From positions 744,001 through 808,000 of the forward strand of contig NZ_QGEG01000001.1 of NCBI RefSeq assembly GCF_003149745.1: a stretch of 64,000 nt of DNA, written 5' to 3'. Positions 17,866 to 26,235 of the stretch are shown here, in pieces (positions within the stretch are counted from its first letter, which is position 1; every line of letters starts with the position of its first letter). This stretch comes from Flagellimonas aquimarina. GTDB lineage: Bacteria; Bacteroidota; Bacteroidia; Flavobacteriales; Flavobacteriaceae. The notes under the pieces were generated by a model. The model made no database searches. It had not been told where the DNA came from and worked only from the letters and a program-made list of their open reading frames with translations. Both the position numbers and the translations under genes were made by a program.

Positions 17866-18816
17866 CTAATGAGGATAGATTACAAAATTATCATACACCC
17901 CTCTTGTTGGGTTGTCTCCTAATTCAATAAGAGCAGAATGAAGGTTCAATAAATCCTTTTTTGTCAATGGAAGCCCGTGTTCTTCAGGTTGGTAGGTTGT
18001 TCCCATGGGATAGCTAACACCTTTCTTAGAAGACATTTCAACATGATTTCCCAGTATATACGCTATCTCATTATTTTTAGAAAAATCTACAAGCCTATTA
18101 ATACTTTCTTTAAACAATGACCAATTGTTTTCTTTCATGTAAAGGCGGCCTGGATAAAATGTGTCGCCGGTCAACAACAGTTTGGAAGAAGGGTCATATA
18201 CAGATATTGATGCTTCTTGGTGTCCTGGGATGGGAATAACTTTTAGAGCCCTATTTCCAAGTTCAAATTCCACAATGTCATTTGGCCAATTTGCGAACAT
18301 AAAAAAGTCTATCACATCATTTTTTTCAAGACCCACCAATGTTGTCTTTGGTTTTCCCTGAAACTGACCATCAGCAGCGTAATGATCACCATGTTTATGG
18401 GTATGTGCGACTATTAATTCTATTGATTTGTTCTGTTGCTTTTCCCAATTACTCACAATTTGATCAACAGTTGCTTGCAAAGGAAAGTCTTCTTCTTCTT
18501 TAGTGGCTCCAGTGTCCATTAAAAGCGCTTTATCCTCACCTAAAAATAAAAACATGAACGGCGCTTCAAAATTCAAGCATTTGTTTTGCCTTAGAATCCA
18601 GGTGTTTTGATCATATTGAACAACTTGTATAGAAGGGTCAATATTTTCATCGCAATCTTCTGATCCATGAATCCAATTCTGTTCATTTAGATCAACATGA
18701 CCATTAAATGAACGTTGGTTTTGGACATTGATAATTTGCGGCGCTTTATTGTCTGAAGAGCTTTTACAACTGATCAAGAGGATAATGGAAAGTAGTGATA
18801 TGGCTTTAAGGTTCAT
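17866..18816 (-). CDS. MBL-fold metallohydrolase lipoprotein
   Basis: Exported metallo-beta-lactamase-fold hydrolase of 316 aa with lipobox 'LLISCKS' (C17). The metal-binding motif is complete: 'AHTHKHGDH' (HTHKHGDH, 138-145), followed by the 'IPIPGHQEAS' histidine, 'LLLTGDTFYPGRLY' aspartate and 'YILGNHVEMS' histidine. Family members hydrolyse thioesters, lactones, phosphoesters or lactams, so the substrate is open. Same strand as the sigma factor gene but separated by about 145 bases. Confidence 0.9.
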   Translation of the reverse strand: MNLKAISLLSIILLISCKSSSDNKAPQIINVQNQRSFNGHVDLNEQNWIHGSEDCDENIDPSIQVVQYDQNTWILRQNKCLNFEAPFMFLFLGEDKALLMDTGATKEEEDFPLQATVDQIVSNWEKQQNKSIELIVAHTHKHGDHYAADGQFQGKPKTTLVGLEKNDVIDFFMFANWPNDIVEFELGNRALKVIPIPGHQEASISVYDPSSKLLLTGDTFYPGRLYMKENNWSLFKESINRLVDFSKNNEIAYILGNHVEMSSKKGVSYPMGTTYQPEEHGLPLTKKDLLNLHSALIELGDNPTRGVYDNFVIYPH

Positions 18817-18859
18817 TCGGTAAATATTAAAACATAGAGACGCTTAGCTATACTAGTTG

Positions 18860-19330
18860 TTACATTTGATTTTCCCTGTTGGGCCTTATCTTCTTTTCCG
18901 AAACGGACATTACAATACTTTTGGTTTTTTCATTTTTCTCCAGTAGCTCCTTGTTCCGCTTTTCTGAAACTTCAACAGCCTCCCAAATCAATGCTTCCAT
19001 TTCATCTTTTGGAAATGATTTCATATCCTTTACTGAAAGATGTCTTATTAGTTTTCCCTTTCCCTCCAATTTTAGTGTTCTACTGGTCAACTCCGCTCCA
19101 CGATTAAATCCAAAGTTTATATGTTTTGAATAAACGGAAATATGACAAAACGCGTCTTTTAGTTTTTCCGATTTTGAGTAAGCAATTGCAACTGCGTTGT
19201 AATTATCCCAAATCAGTTCGTTGGCCTCGGGCACCAAATCAGTAATAAAATTCCGCAAATCCAAAGTCAATTTTTGAATTTCCTCGTTATAAGGAGCTAT
19301 GATTTTTTTAAATTCTGGATTTGGTTTCAT
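18860..19330 (-). CDS. DUF1801 domain protein
   Basis: Cytoplasmic protein of 156 aa. 'LTLDLRNFITDLVPEANELIWDNYNAVAIAYSKSEKLKDAFCHISVYSKHINFGFNRGAEL' has the pattern of the DUF1801 (YdhG-like) fold: a helical lead, then 'CHI.....INFGF..G..L', and 'RHLSVKDMKSF'. Function of the family is unknown. Six bases separate it from the alpha/beta hydrolase gene upstream, so the two are probably co-transcribed. Confidence 0.82.
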   Translation of the reverse strand: MKPNPEFKKIIAPYNEEIQKLTLDLRNFITDLVPEANELIWDNYNAVAIAYSKSEKLKDAFCHISVYSKHINFGFNRGAELTSRTLKLEGKGKLIRHLSVKDMKSFPKDEMEALIWEAVEVSEKRNKELLEKNEKTKSIVMSVSEKKIRPNRENQM

Positions 19331-19336
19331 TTCTTT

Positions 19337-20278
19337 TTATTCATACAGATAGTTTGCAGCGAATTCTGCCATTTTTTTCTGATTGTGCCCAACATTGGCA
19401 ATGACCTCCAGTTTCCAATTAAACTTCATGCCTAGGTTTTTGGCGGCTTCTGTGCTATAACTACAAAAGTATTTGCCTCTTGCCAATCTATGTGTTCCTT
19501 GTATATCGGCAGTTTTTGATCTTAACATTCTGCCTCTTGTTTCACTCTCATTATCGAGCTCTCCTAAAAACAGCACCAATTCTTTTTTGAAAGAAGCTCT
19601 TAATTTTCTAGCGTCAACATTTTTCATCCCAAAGGGATAGTTCTCTTTGTAATCTGGCAATGTATATGTTCCGGCATTGGACGCAAGGATTTTATTGGCT
19701 TTTGAATTGGGGCTGAACAACACAAATCTATGTAGAATTTGACCACCTGCAGAATGACCGAACAGATCATATTTTTTTTGCCTTGATTTTGTAGCTCTTT
19801 TAACCATTTCAAATATTCTATCAAAATCGTCATAGATCCAATCTTCTTTTTTGTTATTTATGTTGAACAAAACAATGTTTTCATCTACTAAAACCTGATT
19901 GGTGCCTTTCTTAAAAGAAATTCCTTTGCTTAAGTTTAAGTCTTTTACAACACCCCCCAGATGATAGTCGCCATAGTTGTATTCCTTTTCTGGATACGAT
20001 GGCGAAATAATTAAGACACTATGTTTTTCAGAAGTTTCAATCCAAGAATCCCTATAGTCATCTCCATTTCTACCAGCGCCAGGAATAACCATTAATATCT
20101 TAGAGTTTTGCGTAAAGTTTACGGGTCTATGATAGAAAATGGTTATTGAATCGCCATGATGATTGTTGCCTCCATCAACTTTAAATGAGCCAGACCCTTC
20201 ATTTACCATGTCACTTTGGGCAACAATAACTTTTACAACAAAAAGGGTTGCCATAAGCATTACTAATTTAGTGTTCAT
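19337..20278 (-). CDS. Exported alpha/beta hydrolase
   Basis: Secreted or periplasmic serine hydrolase, 313 aa, with a signal peptide ending near 'VIVAQ' (1-21). The oxyanion region 'MVIPGAGRNGDDYRDSW' and nucleophile elbow 'LFGHSAGGQ' (S176) are clear; the likely catalytic His is in 'IANVGHNQKKMAEFA'. It looks like a PHB-depolymerase or esterase-type protein, but the substrate cannot be assigned. Followed closely by DUF1801. Confidence 0.85.
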   Translation of the reverse strand: MNTKLVMLMATLFVVKVIVAQSDMVNEGSGSFKVDGGNNHHGDSITIFYHRPVNFTQNSKILMVIPGAGRNGDDYRDSWIETSEKHSVLIISPSYPEKEYNYGDYHLGGVVKDLNLSKGISFKKGTNQVLVDENIVLFNINNKKEDWIYDDFDRIFEMVKRATKSRQKKYDLFGHSAGGQILHRFVLFSPNSKANKILASNAGTYTLPDYKENYPFGMKNVDARKLRASFKKELVLFLGELDNESETRGRMLRSKTADIQGTHRLARGKYFCSYSTEAAKNLGMKFNWKLEVIANVGHNQKKMAEFAANYLYE

Positions 20279-20360
20279 TGTTCAATTGTTTTTTAGGTTG
20301 CGATAATTTGCATTGTAGTTTCCTTTCAAACCGAACGGATTATTGAGCAAGAATTTCTGT

Positions 20361-21257
20361 TTAAGCATGCGATAGAACAGGAAACATAAAATAATTATCC
20401 TTAAAAAAGTCAACCCCGCCATTCAATATAAACAACGTGTCCTCTTCTTTTAACAAATTTCTATTAAAACCAGCCGGGTTTAATGGGGCAAACCCTAACA
20501 CCACTCTTTTAACACTGCTATCTGACATGACTTTTATTACATAGTTCAGATCAATGTTCTGGTTGGAAAACACATCATTTAAATAAAGTGTGTCACCTTC
20601 TATGTCTGCAATAATGATAGCGTTTAGCTTATCAATATAGTAAATGCTGTTTTTCTTATATGATAAACAATAAAACAGGATTAATCCTGTATTGTTTCGC
20701 ATTGATATCTTTGATATTGGAATTGAATTGTTTATCGCCTCTATCAGCAATTCTTTGTCATTATTTTCCTCTATGTTCAATCTTCTAAATGATGCTTGGG
20801 TTTCAGAAATATTCAGCGGTTTTGAGTGTTGATATTCATTTACTATTCTAAAATTAAACTTCGGATAGAAATCAAGAACACTGCTATTTGCGAAGAGATA
20901 TATAAAATCAGACTGACCTTCCCATTCATTAATGACTTGTTCAAGAAGGAATTTATTAAGCCCTCTGTGCCGGTATTTTTCATCTGTCATGACGGTCCCA
21001 ATTTGAATGCCCGTTTTTCTCTCATTTCCAAAAAGAAATTCAATTCTAGTAACGGAAACATTTGATATCACCTCATCATCGAGCATTAGCGAATAGGGGA
21101 TGTAATGGTTGCCCCAATAACCATTTTGATACCAATCTTCCAAACTGAATCCAAAAATGGACTCAGTCAACTTATTGAAACTTAGTCTAATGTCTTGGTT
21201 GTCCTTAAAGTCTTTGGCAAAACGATAAGTGATGCCGTTTAATGTTACATTTTTCAT
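20361..21257 (-). CDS. GNAT N-acetyltransferase
   Basis: 298 aa. The N-terminal half is a GNAT domain: 'IGTVMTDEKYRHRGLNKFLLEQVI' (about 86-109) is the acetyl-CoA loop, followed by 'FIYLFANSSVLDFYPKFNFRIVNEYQH'. The C-terminal half is a second, divergent sheet that may be a sterol-carrier-like or second GNAT lobe, as in Eis-type proteins. Its ATG overlaps the stop of the upstream AraC-GyrI gene by 4 bases (ATGA), so they are coupled. Confidence 0.85.
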   Translation of the reverse strand: MKNVTLNGITYRFAKDFKDNQDIRLSFNKLTESIFGFSLEDWYQNGYWGNHYIPYSLMLDDEVISNVSVTRIEFLFGNERKTGIQIGTVMTDEKYRHRGLNKFLLEQVINEWEGQSDFIYLFANSSVLDFYPKFNFRIVNEYQHSKPLNISETQASFRRLNIEENNDKELLIEAINNSIPISKISMRNNTGLILFYCLSYKKNSIYYIDKLNAIIIADIEGDTLYLNDVFSNQNIDLNYVIKVMSDSSVKRVVLGFAPLNPAGFNRNLLKEEDTLFILNGGVDFFKDNYFMFPVLSHA

Positions 21258-22174
21258 TCAATTGGGATATATAGGTCCACAACAAATTTGTGTTCGGGAT
21301 GTTCCCTAAAATCATTGTGATAAATTTCGAATGGATTTTCTATGCTCTTTTTATATCCGTGTTCATTCATCCAAAGAAAAAGACCTGTCCAAGATTTTTC
21401 AAATTCGTCGGGGGTGATTTCAAAACGGCCAACAATACATTTTCCTTTATCAATTGTCAACTTATGGATCTCGCCTTCTGTTTCAAAAGGCTCATGAGCT
21501 ATCAAAAATATACCCATACGAACCTTGTTGGGAGCTGTAACTTTAAAACTGTCATAGAAAACTCTGCCCATTTTGTTTTCTGGATTTTTTAGTAAGCCTT
21601 TTGGTGTTGCCCATTTTGTGAGTTTTTCAAAAGCGCTTTCAATACCGTTCACCCCTACGTGAGTCACTCCTGCAAGATTCAATTCAGAGGTTTCTTTAAT
21701 TTCAATTTTTGCATTCATTTCTATCCATTTTTTTAGATTGTCAATGATGCAAAGGTATTTTTCATAGTCAGGATACACTTGTCCATTCTTGCTTTTGAGT
21801 TGACGAATCTTGCTATGTTTATTTGGGTTTTGTTTTTTAAATTCCGTTGGGCTTACTCCAAAAAACTTTTTAAAGGCTCTTGAAAATGAAGAGTTATCGC
21901 TAAACCCGTAATTATGTGCAATTTCTGTTGTCGTAACGCTCTTATGAAGCAAGTCTAAGGCAGATTTTTCTATTCTTTGCCTAGATACATATTGATTTAA
22001 GGTCTCCCCAGTAACAAATTTAAAAATCCGATGAAAATGAAAAGGGGAGAAAAAAGCAACTTCAGAGACAGCCTTTAATGATAGGTCAGACGCCAAGTTT
22101 TCGTCAATAAATTCAAAAACTCGATGAACACGAGTTCTATAATCTGTTTGTATCTTATTATCCGTAATCGCCAT
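21254..22174 (-). CDS. AraC family regulator with GyrI-like ligand-binding domain
   Basis: 306 aa. N-terminal AraC-type DNA-binding domain (about 12-115: 'FEFIDENLASDLSLKAVSEVAFFSPFHFHRIFKFVTGETLNQYVSRQRI', 'GFSDNSSFSRAFKKFFGVSPTEFKK') followed by a GyrI-like/SOUL effector domain (about 150-306). This order is that of Rob/SoxS-related multidrug-responsive regulators. The coupled GNAT gene downstream is a plausible target, which is inference. Confidence 0.9.
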   Translation of the reverse strand: MAITDNKIQTDYRTRVHRVFEFIDENLASDLSLKAVSEVAFFSPFHFHRIFKFVTGETLNQYVSRQRIEKSALDLLHKSVTTTEIAHNYGFSDNSSFSRAFKKFFGVSPTEFKKQNPNKHSKIRQLKSKNGQVYPDYEKYLCIIDNLKKWIEMNAKIEIKETSELNLAGVTHVGVNGIESAFEKLTKWATPKGLLKNPENKMGRVFYDSFKVTAPNKVRMGIFLIAHEPFETEGEIHKLTIDKGKCIVGRFEITPDEFEKSWTGLFLWMNEHGYKKSIENPFEIYHNDFREHPEHKFVVDLYIPIE

Positions 22175-22374
22175 TTTAAATGCTGTTGAACAGTCTTGCT
22201 ATGACTCCGCCATAATAAATTATGTTCATTATTGGTTGCTGTTTGTATGCTCGATTCGTTCTTTTAGTCGAATAAAATCTATCCAGCATATATCTCCAAT
22301 TTCCTCTTCACCTTGAACATGGCCCCCTCTGTGGAAAAACAACAAAATGTTGAGGCGCATAAGCATTGGAGCTA

Positions 22375-22569
22375 TTATTTGGACAATCTGTTTTTTACAA
22401 GAGCTATTTGCCCCATGTGATTTGCAGAGTGTTCTAAAATATGAAACCAAGCCCAATGGTTTTTCATGTTCTCATCTATATTTGCTGCGAACCAAGTATC
22501 ATCTCTAACTTTTAGATCTTCAAGTGTTTTTTCGCGAGCCTCGTTCCAAAGCTCCAAATAATACTTTAC
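22375..22569 (-). pseudogene. DinB-family (DUF664) gene remnant, C-terminal part
   Basis: About 63 codons encoding '..YYLELWNEAREKTLEDLKVRDDTWF..' and '..NHWAWFHILEHSANHMGQIALVKNRL', the C-terminal third of a DinB/DUF664 protein with its H..H metal ligands. An in-frame stop lies directly upstream and the N-terminal two-thirds are absent, so it is a fragment and not a gene. Confidence 0.7.
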
Positions 22570-22619
22570 TTATGGCAACTAAATGCCCAATATTATTAAT
22601 ACTTCTATTGTGATTTGGA

Positions 22620-22845
22620 GCGATTTTTTTAAAAAGTGATTCTTTTGTCTTTCTCACTTTTGGTAAGTATTGATTTTCTTTGGAAGGGTAACCTTCTTCC
22701 GTTAAAACAACAGCATCTAACTTTTTCCTATCCAAACTTGAACTTTTTCCAACCCCTGTAGGGTCAAATCCTTCCATAATACAGGCATCAATCTTTAATT
22801 CTGTACAGGTATTTATTAGATTATCCAGTCGAGAACTCTTGCTAT
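22620..22845 (-). pseudogene. Nitroreductase family remnant, C-terminal part
   Basis: The frame reads 'LINTCTELKIDACIMEGFDP..' then 'KLDAVVLTEEGYPSKENQYLPKVR..', the well-known C-terminal portion of NfsB-type FMN nitroreductases ('A..LG.D..P.EGFD' and 'V..GY.....D....K.R'). The N-terminal two-thirds, with the FMN-binding site, are missing: the frame runs straight into the end of the ZIP gene. It abuts the DinB remnant, so this is a patch of gene decay. Confidence 0.7.
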
Positions 22846-22874
22846 AACAGTCTTGACTCTTCTTTTGAGAACAT

Positions 22875-23549
22875 TTAGATAAAATGAGCGATTGAAATAC
22901 CCAAACATATCACTACCAGTTTGGATAAATTAAACTTATGCCCTTTACCAGTTTCAAATAGAATAGTTGTAGCAATATGCAAAAAGACACCAATCACTAT
23001 AGCATTAACAATATCTATATATTCAGCAGCTAAGACCGTATTATTAGATATGTAGGTGCCTAGAGGCGTCATTGCAGTAAACACTATCAAGAAACCAATA
23101 ATTTGAACTTTGCTATAACTAGATTGAAATAAAAATGTAGTTATTAATGCCGCTATCGGAATTTTATGAATCAATATACCATACACCATATTATTATGTT
23201 GGTGAATAGGAAATCCTTCTAAAAAGCTATGAATACAAAGACCTATAAATAGCACCCACGGAAACTCTTGATCTTCTTTATGTATATGGTCATGGCCATG
23301 CTCCACGCCTTTAGAGAAAAATTCTAAAGTAATTTGCAATAAGATACCACAGATTATAAAAAGTCCGGTTTGTTTGGCACCTAAATGATGATACACTTCT
23401 GGCAATAAATCAAACAGTGTTAATGCTAATAGAAATGCGCCACCGAATGCTAGTAAGAGCTTAGTGCCTACTGATTTTTGTTTCTTGGTTATAAAAGCAA
23501 TAATAACACCGATAATAATTGCAAAAACTGGAAGTAAATATGTATTCAT
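22875..23549 (-). CDS. ZIP family divalent metal transporter
   Basis: Inner-membrane metal importer, 224 aa from ATG 23549 (a GTG eight codons upstream is less likely). About eight helices. The His-rich cytoplasmic loop 'GVEHGHDHIHKED' and the transport motifs 'HSFLEGFPI' and 'HKIPIAAL' in the central helices are typical of ZIP/ZupT-like proteins for Zn2+ or Fe2+. The 3' end overlaps the nitroreductase remnant. Confidence 0.9.
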   Translation of the reverse strand: MNTYLLPVFAIIIGVIIAFITKKQKSVGTKLLLAFGGAFLLALTLFDLLPEVYHHLGAKQTGLFIICGILLQITLEFFSKGVEHGHDHIHKEDQEFPWVLFIGLCIHSFLEGFPIHQHNNMVYGILIHKIPIAALITTFLFQSSYSKVQIIGFLIVFTAMTPLGTYISNNTVLAAEYIDIVNAIVIGVFLHIATTILFETGKGHKFNLSKLVVICLGISIAHFI

Positions 23550-23593
23550 AACTTTATCTGAAAAAAATAACACATAGGTCTATTCTTATTCTC

Positions 23594-24019
23594 CTATTCT
23601 TTAGTGCTTTTCGTTCTTGTCGAATAAGTTTTACTAACAATTTTCCACTTCCCGTCAATTTTTAGTAGATGCATAAAATCAATATAGGAAAAGGTGCTAT
23701 ACTCCAGTTCTAACTGGGCGTTTGCTGCATCTCCTGCTATATTTATGGCCATAATGCTGGTTTTTGTTTTTACGGGATCATTAGCGTTGACATATTCGCT
23801 TAACGCTTCAATAGCATTTACTTCCTCATATTTTTTTTCTATCCACTTCATGGTGGCATTGGTATGGAATGCTTTTTCAAAAGACTCTGCATTATGTGCA
23901 GTCATTCCATCGAGGTAATAATTGATCGTTTTTTCAATCAGTTGTAGATCGTTATTTTGTGCTTGTACTTGTGTCATAAAAATTGTGATTAAGATGAATG
24001 TGAAAAATATTTTTTGCAT
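23594..24019 (-). CDS. Exported NTF2-like protein (putative lumazine-binding type)
   Basis: 141 aa with signal peptide 1-20 ('..MTQVQAQ'). The mature part, 'LQLIEKTINYYLDGMTAHNAESFEKAFHTNATMKWIE' and 'FMHLLKIDGKWKIVSKTY', is the compact NTF2-like fold often annotated as putative lumazine-binding. No catalytic residues can be assigned. It is downstream of the alcohol dehydrogenase on the same strand (42 bases), so it may belong to the same transcript. Confidence 0.82.
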   Translation of the reverse strand: MQKIFFTFILITIFMTQVQAQNNDLQLIEKTINYYLDGMTAHNAESFEKAFHTNATMKWIEKKYEEVNAIEALSEYVNANDPVKTKTSIMAINIAGDAANAQLELEYSTFSYIDFMHLLKIDGKWKIVSKTYSTRTKSTKE

Positions 24020-24061
24020 GTTAAATTTTTTATTTGATTATGAATTTCGAATGCAAAAAGG

Positions 24062-25141
24062 TTATGGACGTAATGCAACTTTAAGCGTTCCCGATGAACG
24101 ATCGCGCATCAAATCATACCCTTTTTCTGCTTCAGACAATGGTAAAATATCGGTAAAGATCTTACTAGGGTCAATAACACCTCTCTCCACTATAGGAAGT
24201 AATTTTTCCATGTATGCAGCTACGTTTACAACACCAGTGTGGATGGTTATATTTCTGAACAAAGCCGATGAATAAGGCTGCTCTACTGGTTCATAAAGGT
24301 GACCAAACCCTAGTACACTTATAGATGCGCCAGCCTGAGTCATCTCCATACCTTGTGCAATCGCTGTTTTATTGCCCACAGAATCGATAACAGAATTTGC
24401 ACCTCTTCCTTCTGTTAGTGACTTAACAAATGCTACAGCGTCCTCATTTTTAGAATTTACAACATGCGTTGCTCCAATAGTTTTTGCTAATTCTAACCGA
24501 CTATCATGACGCCCAACTAAAATAATAGTGGATGGGCCAAACAAAGTAGCGGCCATTACAGCGCTTAGACCAACTGCGCCATCACCAATAACCACTACGG
24601 TTTCTCCTGTCTTGATATTAGCATTTAATGCACCGTGATAACCGGTAGCAAAATTATCTCCTAAGGGAAGAACTTTTGTATCGTGCTCATCGCCAGTTAA
24701 ACCTTCAGGAAGTTTGAATAGTGAAGAATTGCCGTAAGGAACACGTATAAATTCGGACTGGCCTCCTTGGATATCGTCACCACCATGTTGAGCAAATAGG
24801 GGGGTTCCAAACAAACCTCCATGGTCACATGCAGAAGGTAAATCGCGTTTGCAATAGTAACAATCTCCATCAACGAACATGGCTGAGGCTACAACACGGT
24901 CTCCAATTTTTAGGGTATGTATGCCTTTACCTACTTGGTCCACTACACCAACAAATTCATGACCTATTCGCATCCCTTTAAATAAACCCATTTCTGGTCC
25001 GTTTTGGGTAAATTCTAAATCTGCACCGCAAACACCTGCAAGTGTAATACGTACGATGACATCATCATCTTTTAATAATTGTGGTTTTGGTATATCTGCG
25101 ACCTCAATTTTTGCTCGTTCCTTATACACTACTGCTTTCAT
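24062..25141 (-). CDS. Zinc-dependent alcohol dehydrogenase family protein
   Basis: Medium-chain dehydrogenase/reductase of 359 aa. Catalytic zinc ligands C38 ('AGVCGADLEF') and H61-E62 ('GHEFVG') are present. The structural-zinc loop has C94, C97 and C105 but Asp (D91) where the first Cys normally is. Rossmann motif 'VVIGDGAVGLSA' (about 186-197) and 'ILVGRHDSRLELAK' point to NAD(P) use. The substrate is unknown. About 200 bases upstream lie FNR-type boxes and a Crp/Fnr gene, suggesting control by that regulator. Confidence 0.92.
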   Translation of the reverse strand: MKAVVYKERAKIEVADIPKPQLLKDDDVIVRITLAGVCGADLEFTQNGPEMGLFKGMRIGHEFVGVVDQVGKGIHTLKIGDRVVASAMFVDGDCYYCKRDLPSACDHGGLFGTPLFAQHGGDDIQGGQSEFIRVPYGNSSLFKLPEGLTGDEHDTKVLPLGDNFATGYHGALNANIKTGETVVVIGDGAVGLSAVMAATLFGPSTIILVGRHDSRLELAKTIGATHVVNSKNEDAVAFVKSLTEGRGANSVIDSVGNKTAIAQGMEMTQAGASISVLGFGHLYEPVEQPYSSALFRNITIHTGVVNVAAYMEKLLPIVERGVIDPSKIFTDILPLSEAEKGYDLMRDRSSGTLKVALRP

Positions 25142-25243
25142 ACTAAATCTTTTAATTTGTTTTTCTCTTTGTTTTTTTGAAAAAGGTTGGGATTTAGTTT
25201 TACAGAACTATTGGTCGAATAAAACTTGAACCAAATCTAAACC

Positions 25244-25258
25244 TGTCAATTATTGACA
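25244..25258. promoter_or_regulatory. 15-base palindrome upstream of the alcohol dehydrogenase gene
   Basis: TGTCAATTATTGACA is a perfect palindrome around a central T, about 100 bases before the dehydrogenase ATG. It could be an operator half-related to the FNR-type boxes nearby. The binding protein is unknown. Confidence 0.4.
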
Positions 25259-25314
25259 TGACAAAGTTGCGTCACATGTGAAGAGATTAATATGACCTGT
25301 GGTAAGAAAAACGC

Positions 25315-25328
25315 TTGACCTAAATCAA
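25315..25328. promoter_or_regulatory. FNR-type box 2
   Basis: TTGACCTAAATCAA fits the FNR consensus TTGAT-N4-ATCAA with one mismatch. It lies 23 bases (centre to centre) from the perfect box at 25338. Confidence 0.55.
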
Positions 25329-25337
25329 CGTATGAAA

Positions 25338-25351
25338 TTGATTTAAATCAA
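25338..25351. promoter_or_regulatory. FNR-type box 1, perfect palindrome
   Basis: TTGATTTAAATCAA is a perfect FNR/CRP-family site (TTGAT-N4-ATCAA), extended to a 20-base palindrome AAATTGATTT/AAATCAATTT. It lies 6 bases past the stop of the Crp/Fnr gene and upstream of the alcohol dehydrogenase gene. Confidence 0.65.
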
Positions 25352-25357
25352 TTTTTG

Positions 25358-25933
25358 TTAGGAGCGTGAACGAATTCTACTTATTGATTCGGGAGAGATT
25401 CCTAAATAGGATGCTAAGACATACTGTGGTACTCTATTGGCAATTTGCGGATATTTATTAACGTAGTCCCAATAACGCTCCTCAGAAGTTTTGCTGATAT
25501 TGGTAATAACTCTTTGATTAGAATAGGACAAGGCCCTTTCTATATAAAGCCTAAAGTATTGGCATAAAGCATGTATTCTTCCACAGAGTTCCTCTACATC
25601 GTCATACTTCATTTGTATGATTACAGAATCCTCAAGTGCTTCGGCATGGTATTCCGCTGGAGTTCTACTTAGATAACTGTGAAAGTCCGTGAAGAACCAA
25701 TCTTCTACTCCGATACTAACCGTATGTTCTTTTCCAACATCATCTAAATAAAAAACCCGGACGGCACCTTCTACGATATAGTTTCGATATTCGGATACAA
25801 ACCCAGGTTGAATAATGAATTGTCTTTTCTTCACTCTGGTGATCTTTAATATGGAAGTAAACTCCGCTATTTCACTATCTGACAATTCAACATATCTGGC
25901 TACATGATCCAATATTCCTCTGTATTTGCTCAT
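25358..25933 (-). CDS. Crp/Fnr family transcriptional regulator
   Basis: 191 aa. N-terminal cyclic-nucleotide-binding-like barrel (about 20-120: 'VKKRQFIIQPGFVSEYRNYIVEGAVRVFYLDDVGKEHTVSIGVEDWF'), dimer helix, and C-terminal helix-turn-helix 'VPQYVLASYLGISPESISRIRSR'. The recognition helix carries E-S-x-S-R, the arrangement FNR uses to read TTGAT half-sites, and such sites lie just downstream. No N-terminal Cys cluster is present, so it is not an iron-sulfur oxygen sensor of the FNR type. Signal unknown. Confidence 0.9.
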   Translation of the reverse strand: MSKYRGILDHVARYVELSDSEIAEFTSILKITRVKKRQFIIQPGFVSEYRNYIVEGAVRVFYLDDVGKEHTVSIGVEDWFFTDFHSYLSRTPAEYHAEALEDSVIIQMKYDDVEELCGRIHALCQYFRLYIERALSYSNQRVITNISKTSEERYWDYVNKYPQIANRVPQYVLASYLGISPESISRIRSRS

Positions 25934-25958
25934 CTATTTATGTTTTTTTGACTCTTTT

Positions 25959-26094
25959 CAATAACAGCTACACGACTATGGCGAGCAGCGTTACAAGCGA
26001 AGCTTGCAATAACTATTGGTGGCCATTAGATGCTAATTGGTCATGGTCCATGTTGAGAACTGTACCGCATAGCTATTGCGAGAGGCAGTTATTG
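25959..26094 (-). other. Isolated attC-like imperfect palindrome
   Basis: 136 bases bounded by CAATAACAGC and GCAGTTATTG (9 of 10 complementary), with inner arms 'GACTATGGCG' and 'CGCATAGCTATT' also partly complementary. Length and layout resemble the attC-like sites at 48-53 kb, here alone and beside a minus-strand gene. The 70-residue frame inside it is not a gene. Rest of the 25,934-26,235 gap: nothing else seen. Confidence 0.4.
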
Positions 26095-26235
26095 GGTATT
26101 AAATATAAGGTTAATCTGGACGAATTGGCAGTGGCACTGTGTGGCTATTGGGGAAAATAGTTGAAGGGGAGGTATAGCATAGCGATAGGCCTTAAACGAC
26201 CGTTGGTGTTTTTCTCAATGTGCTGGTAAATATTA

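Noticed and set aside
22229..22456. 75-residue minus-strand open frame
   Set aside because: Overlaps the DinB remnant in another frame and has no recognisable content.
25948..26160. 70-residue open frame
   Set aside because: It lies wholly inside the attC-like palindrome, has no start context and no family similarity.
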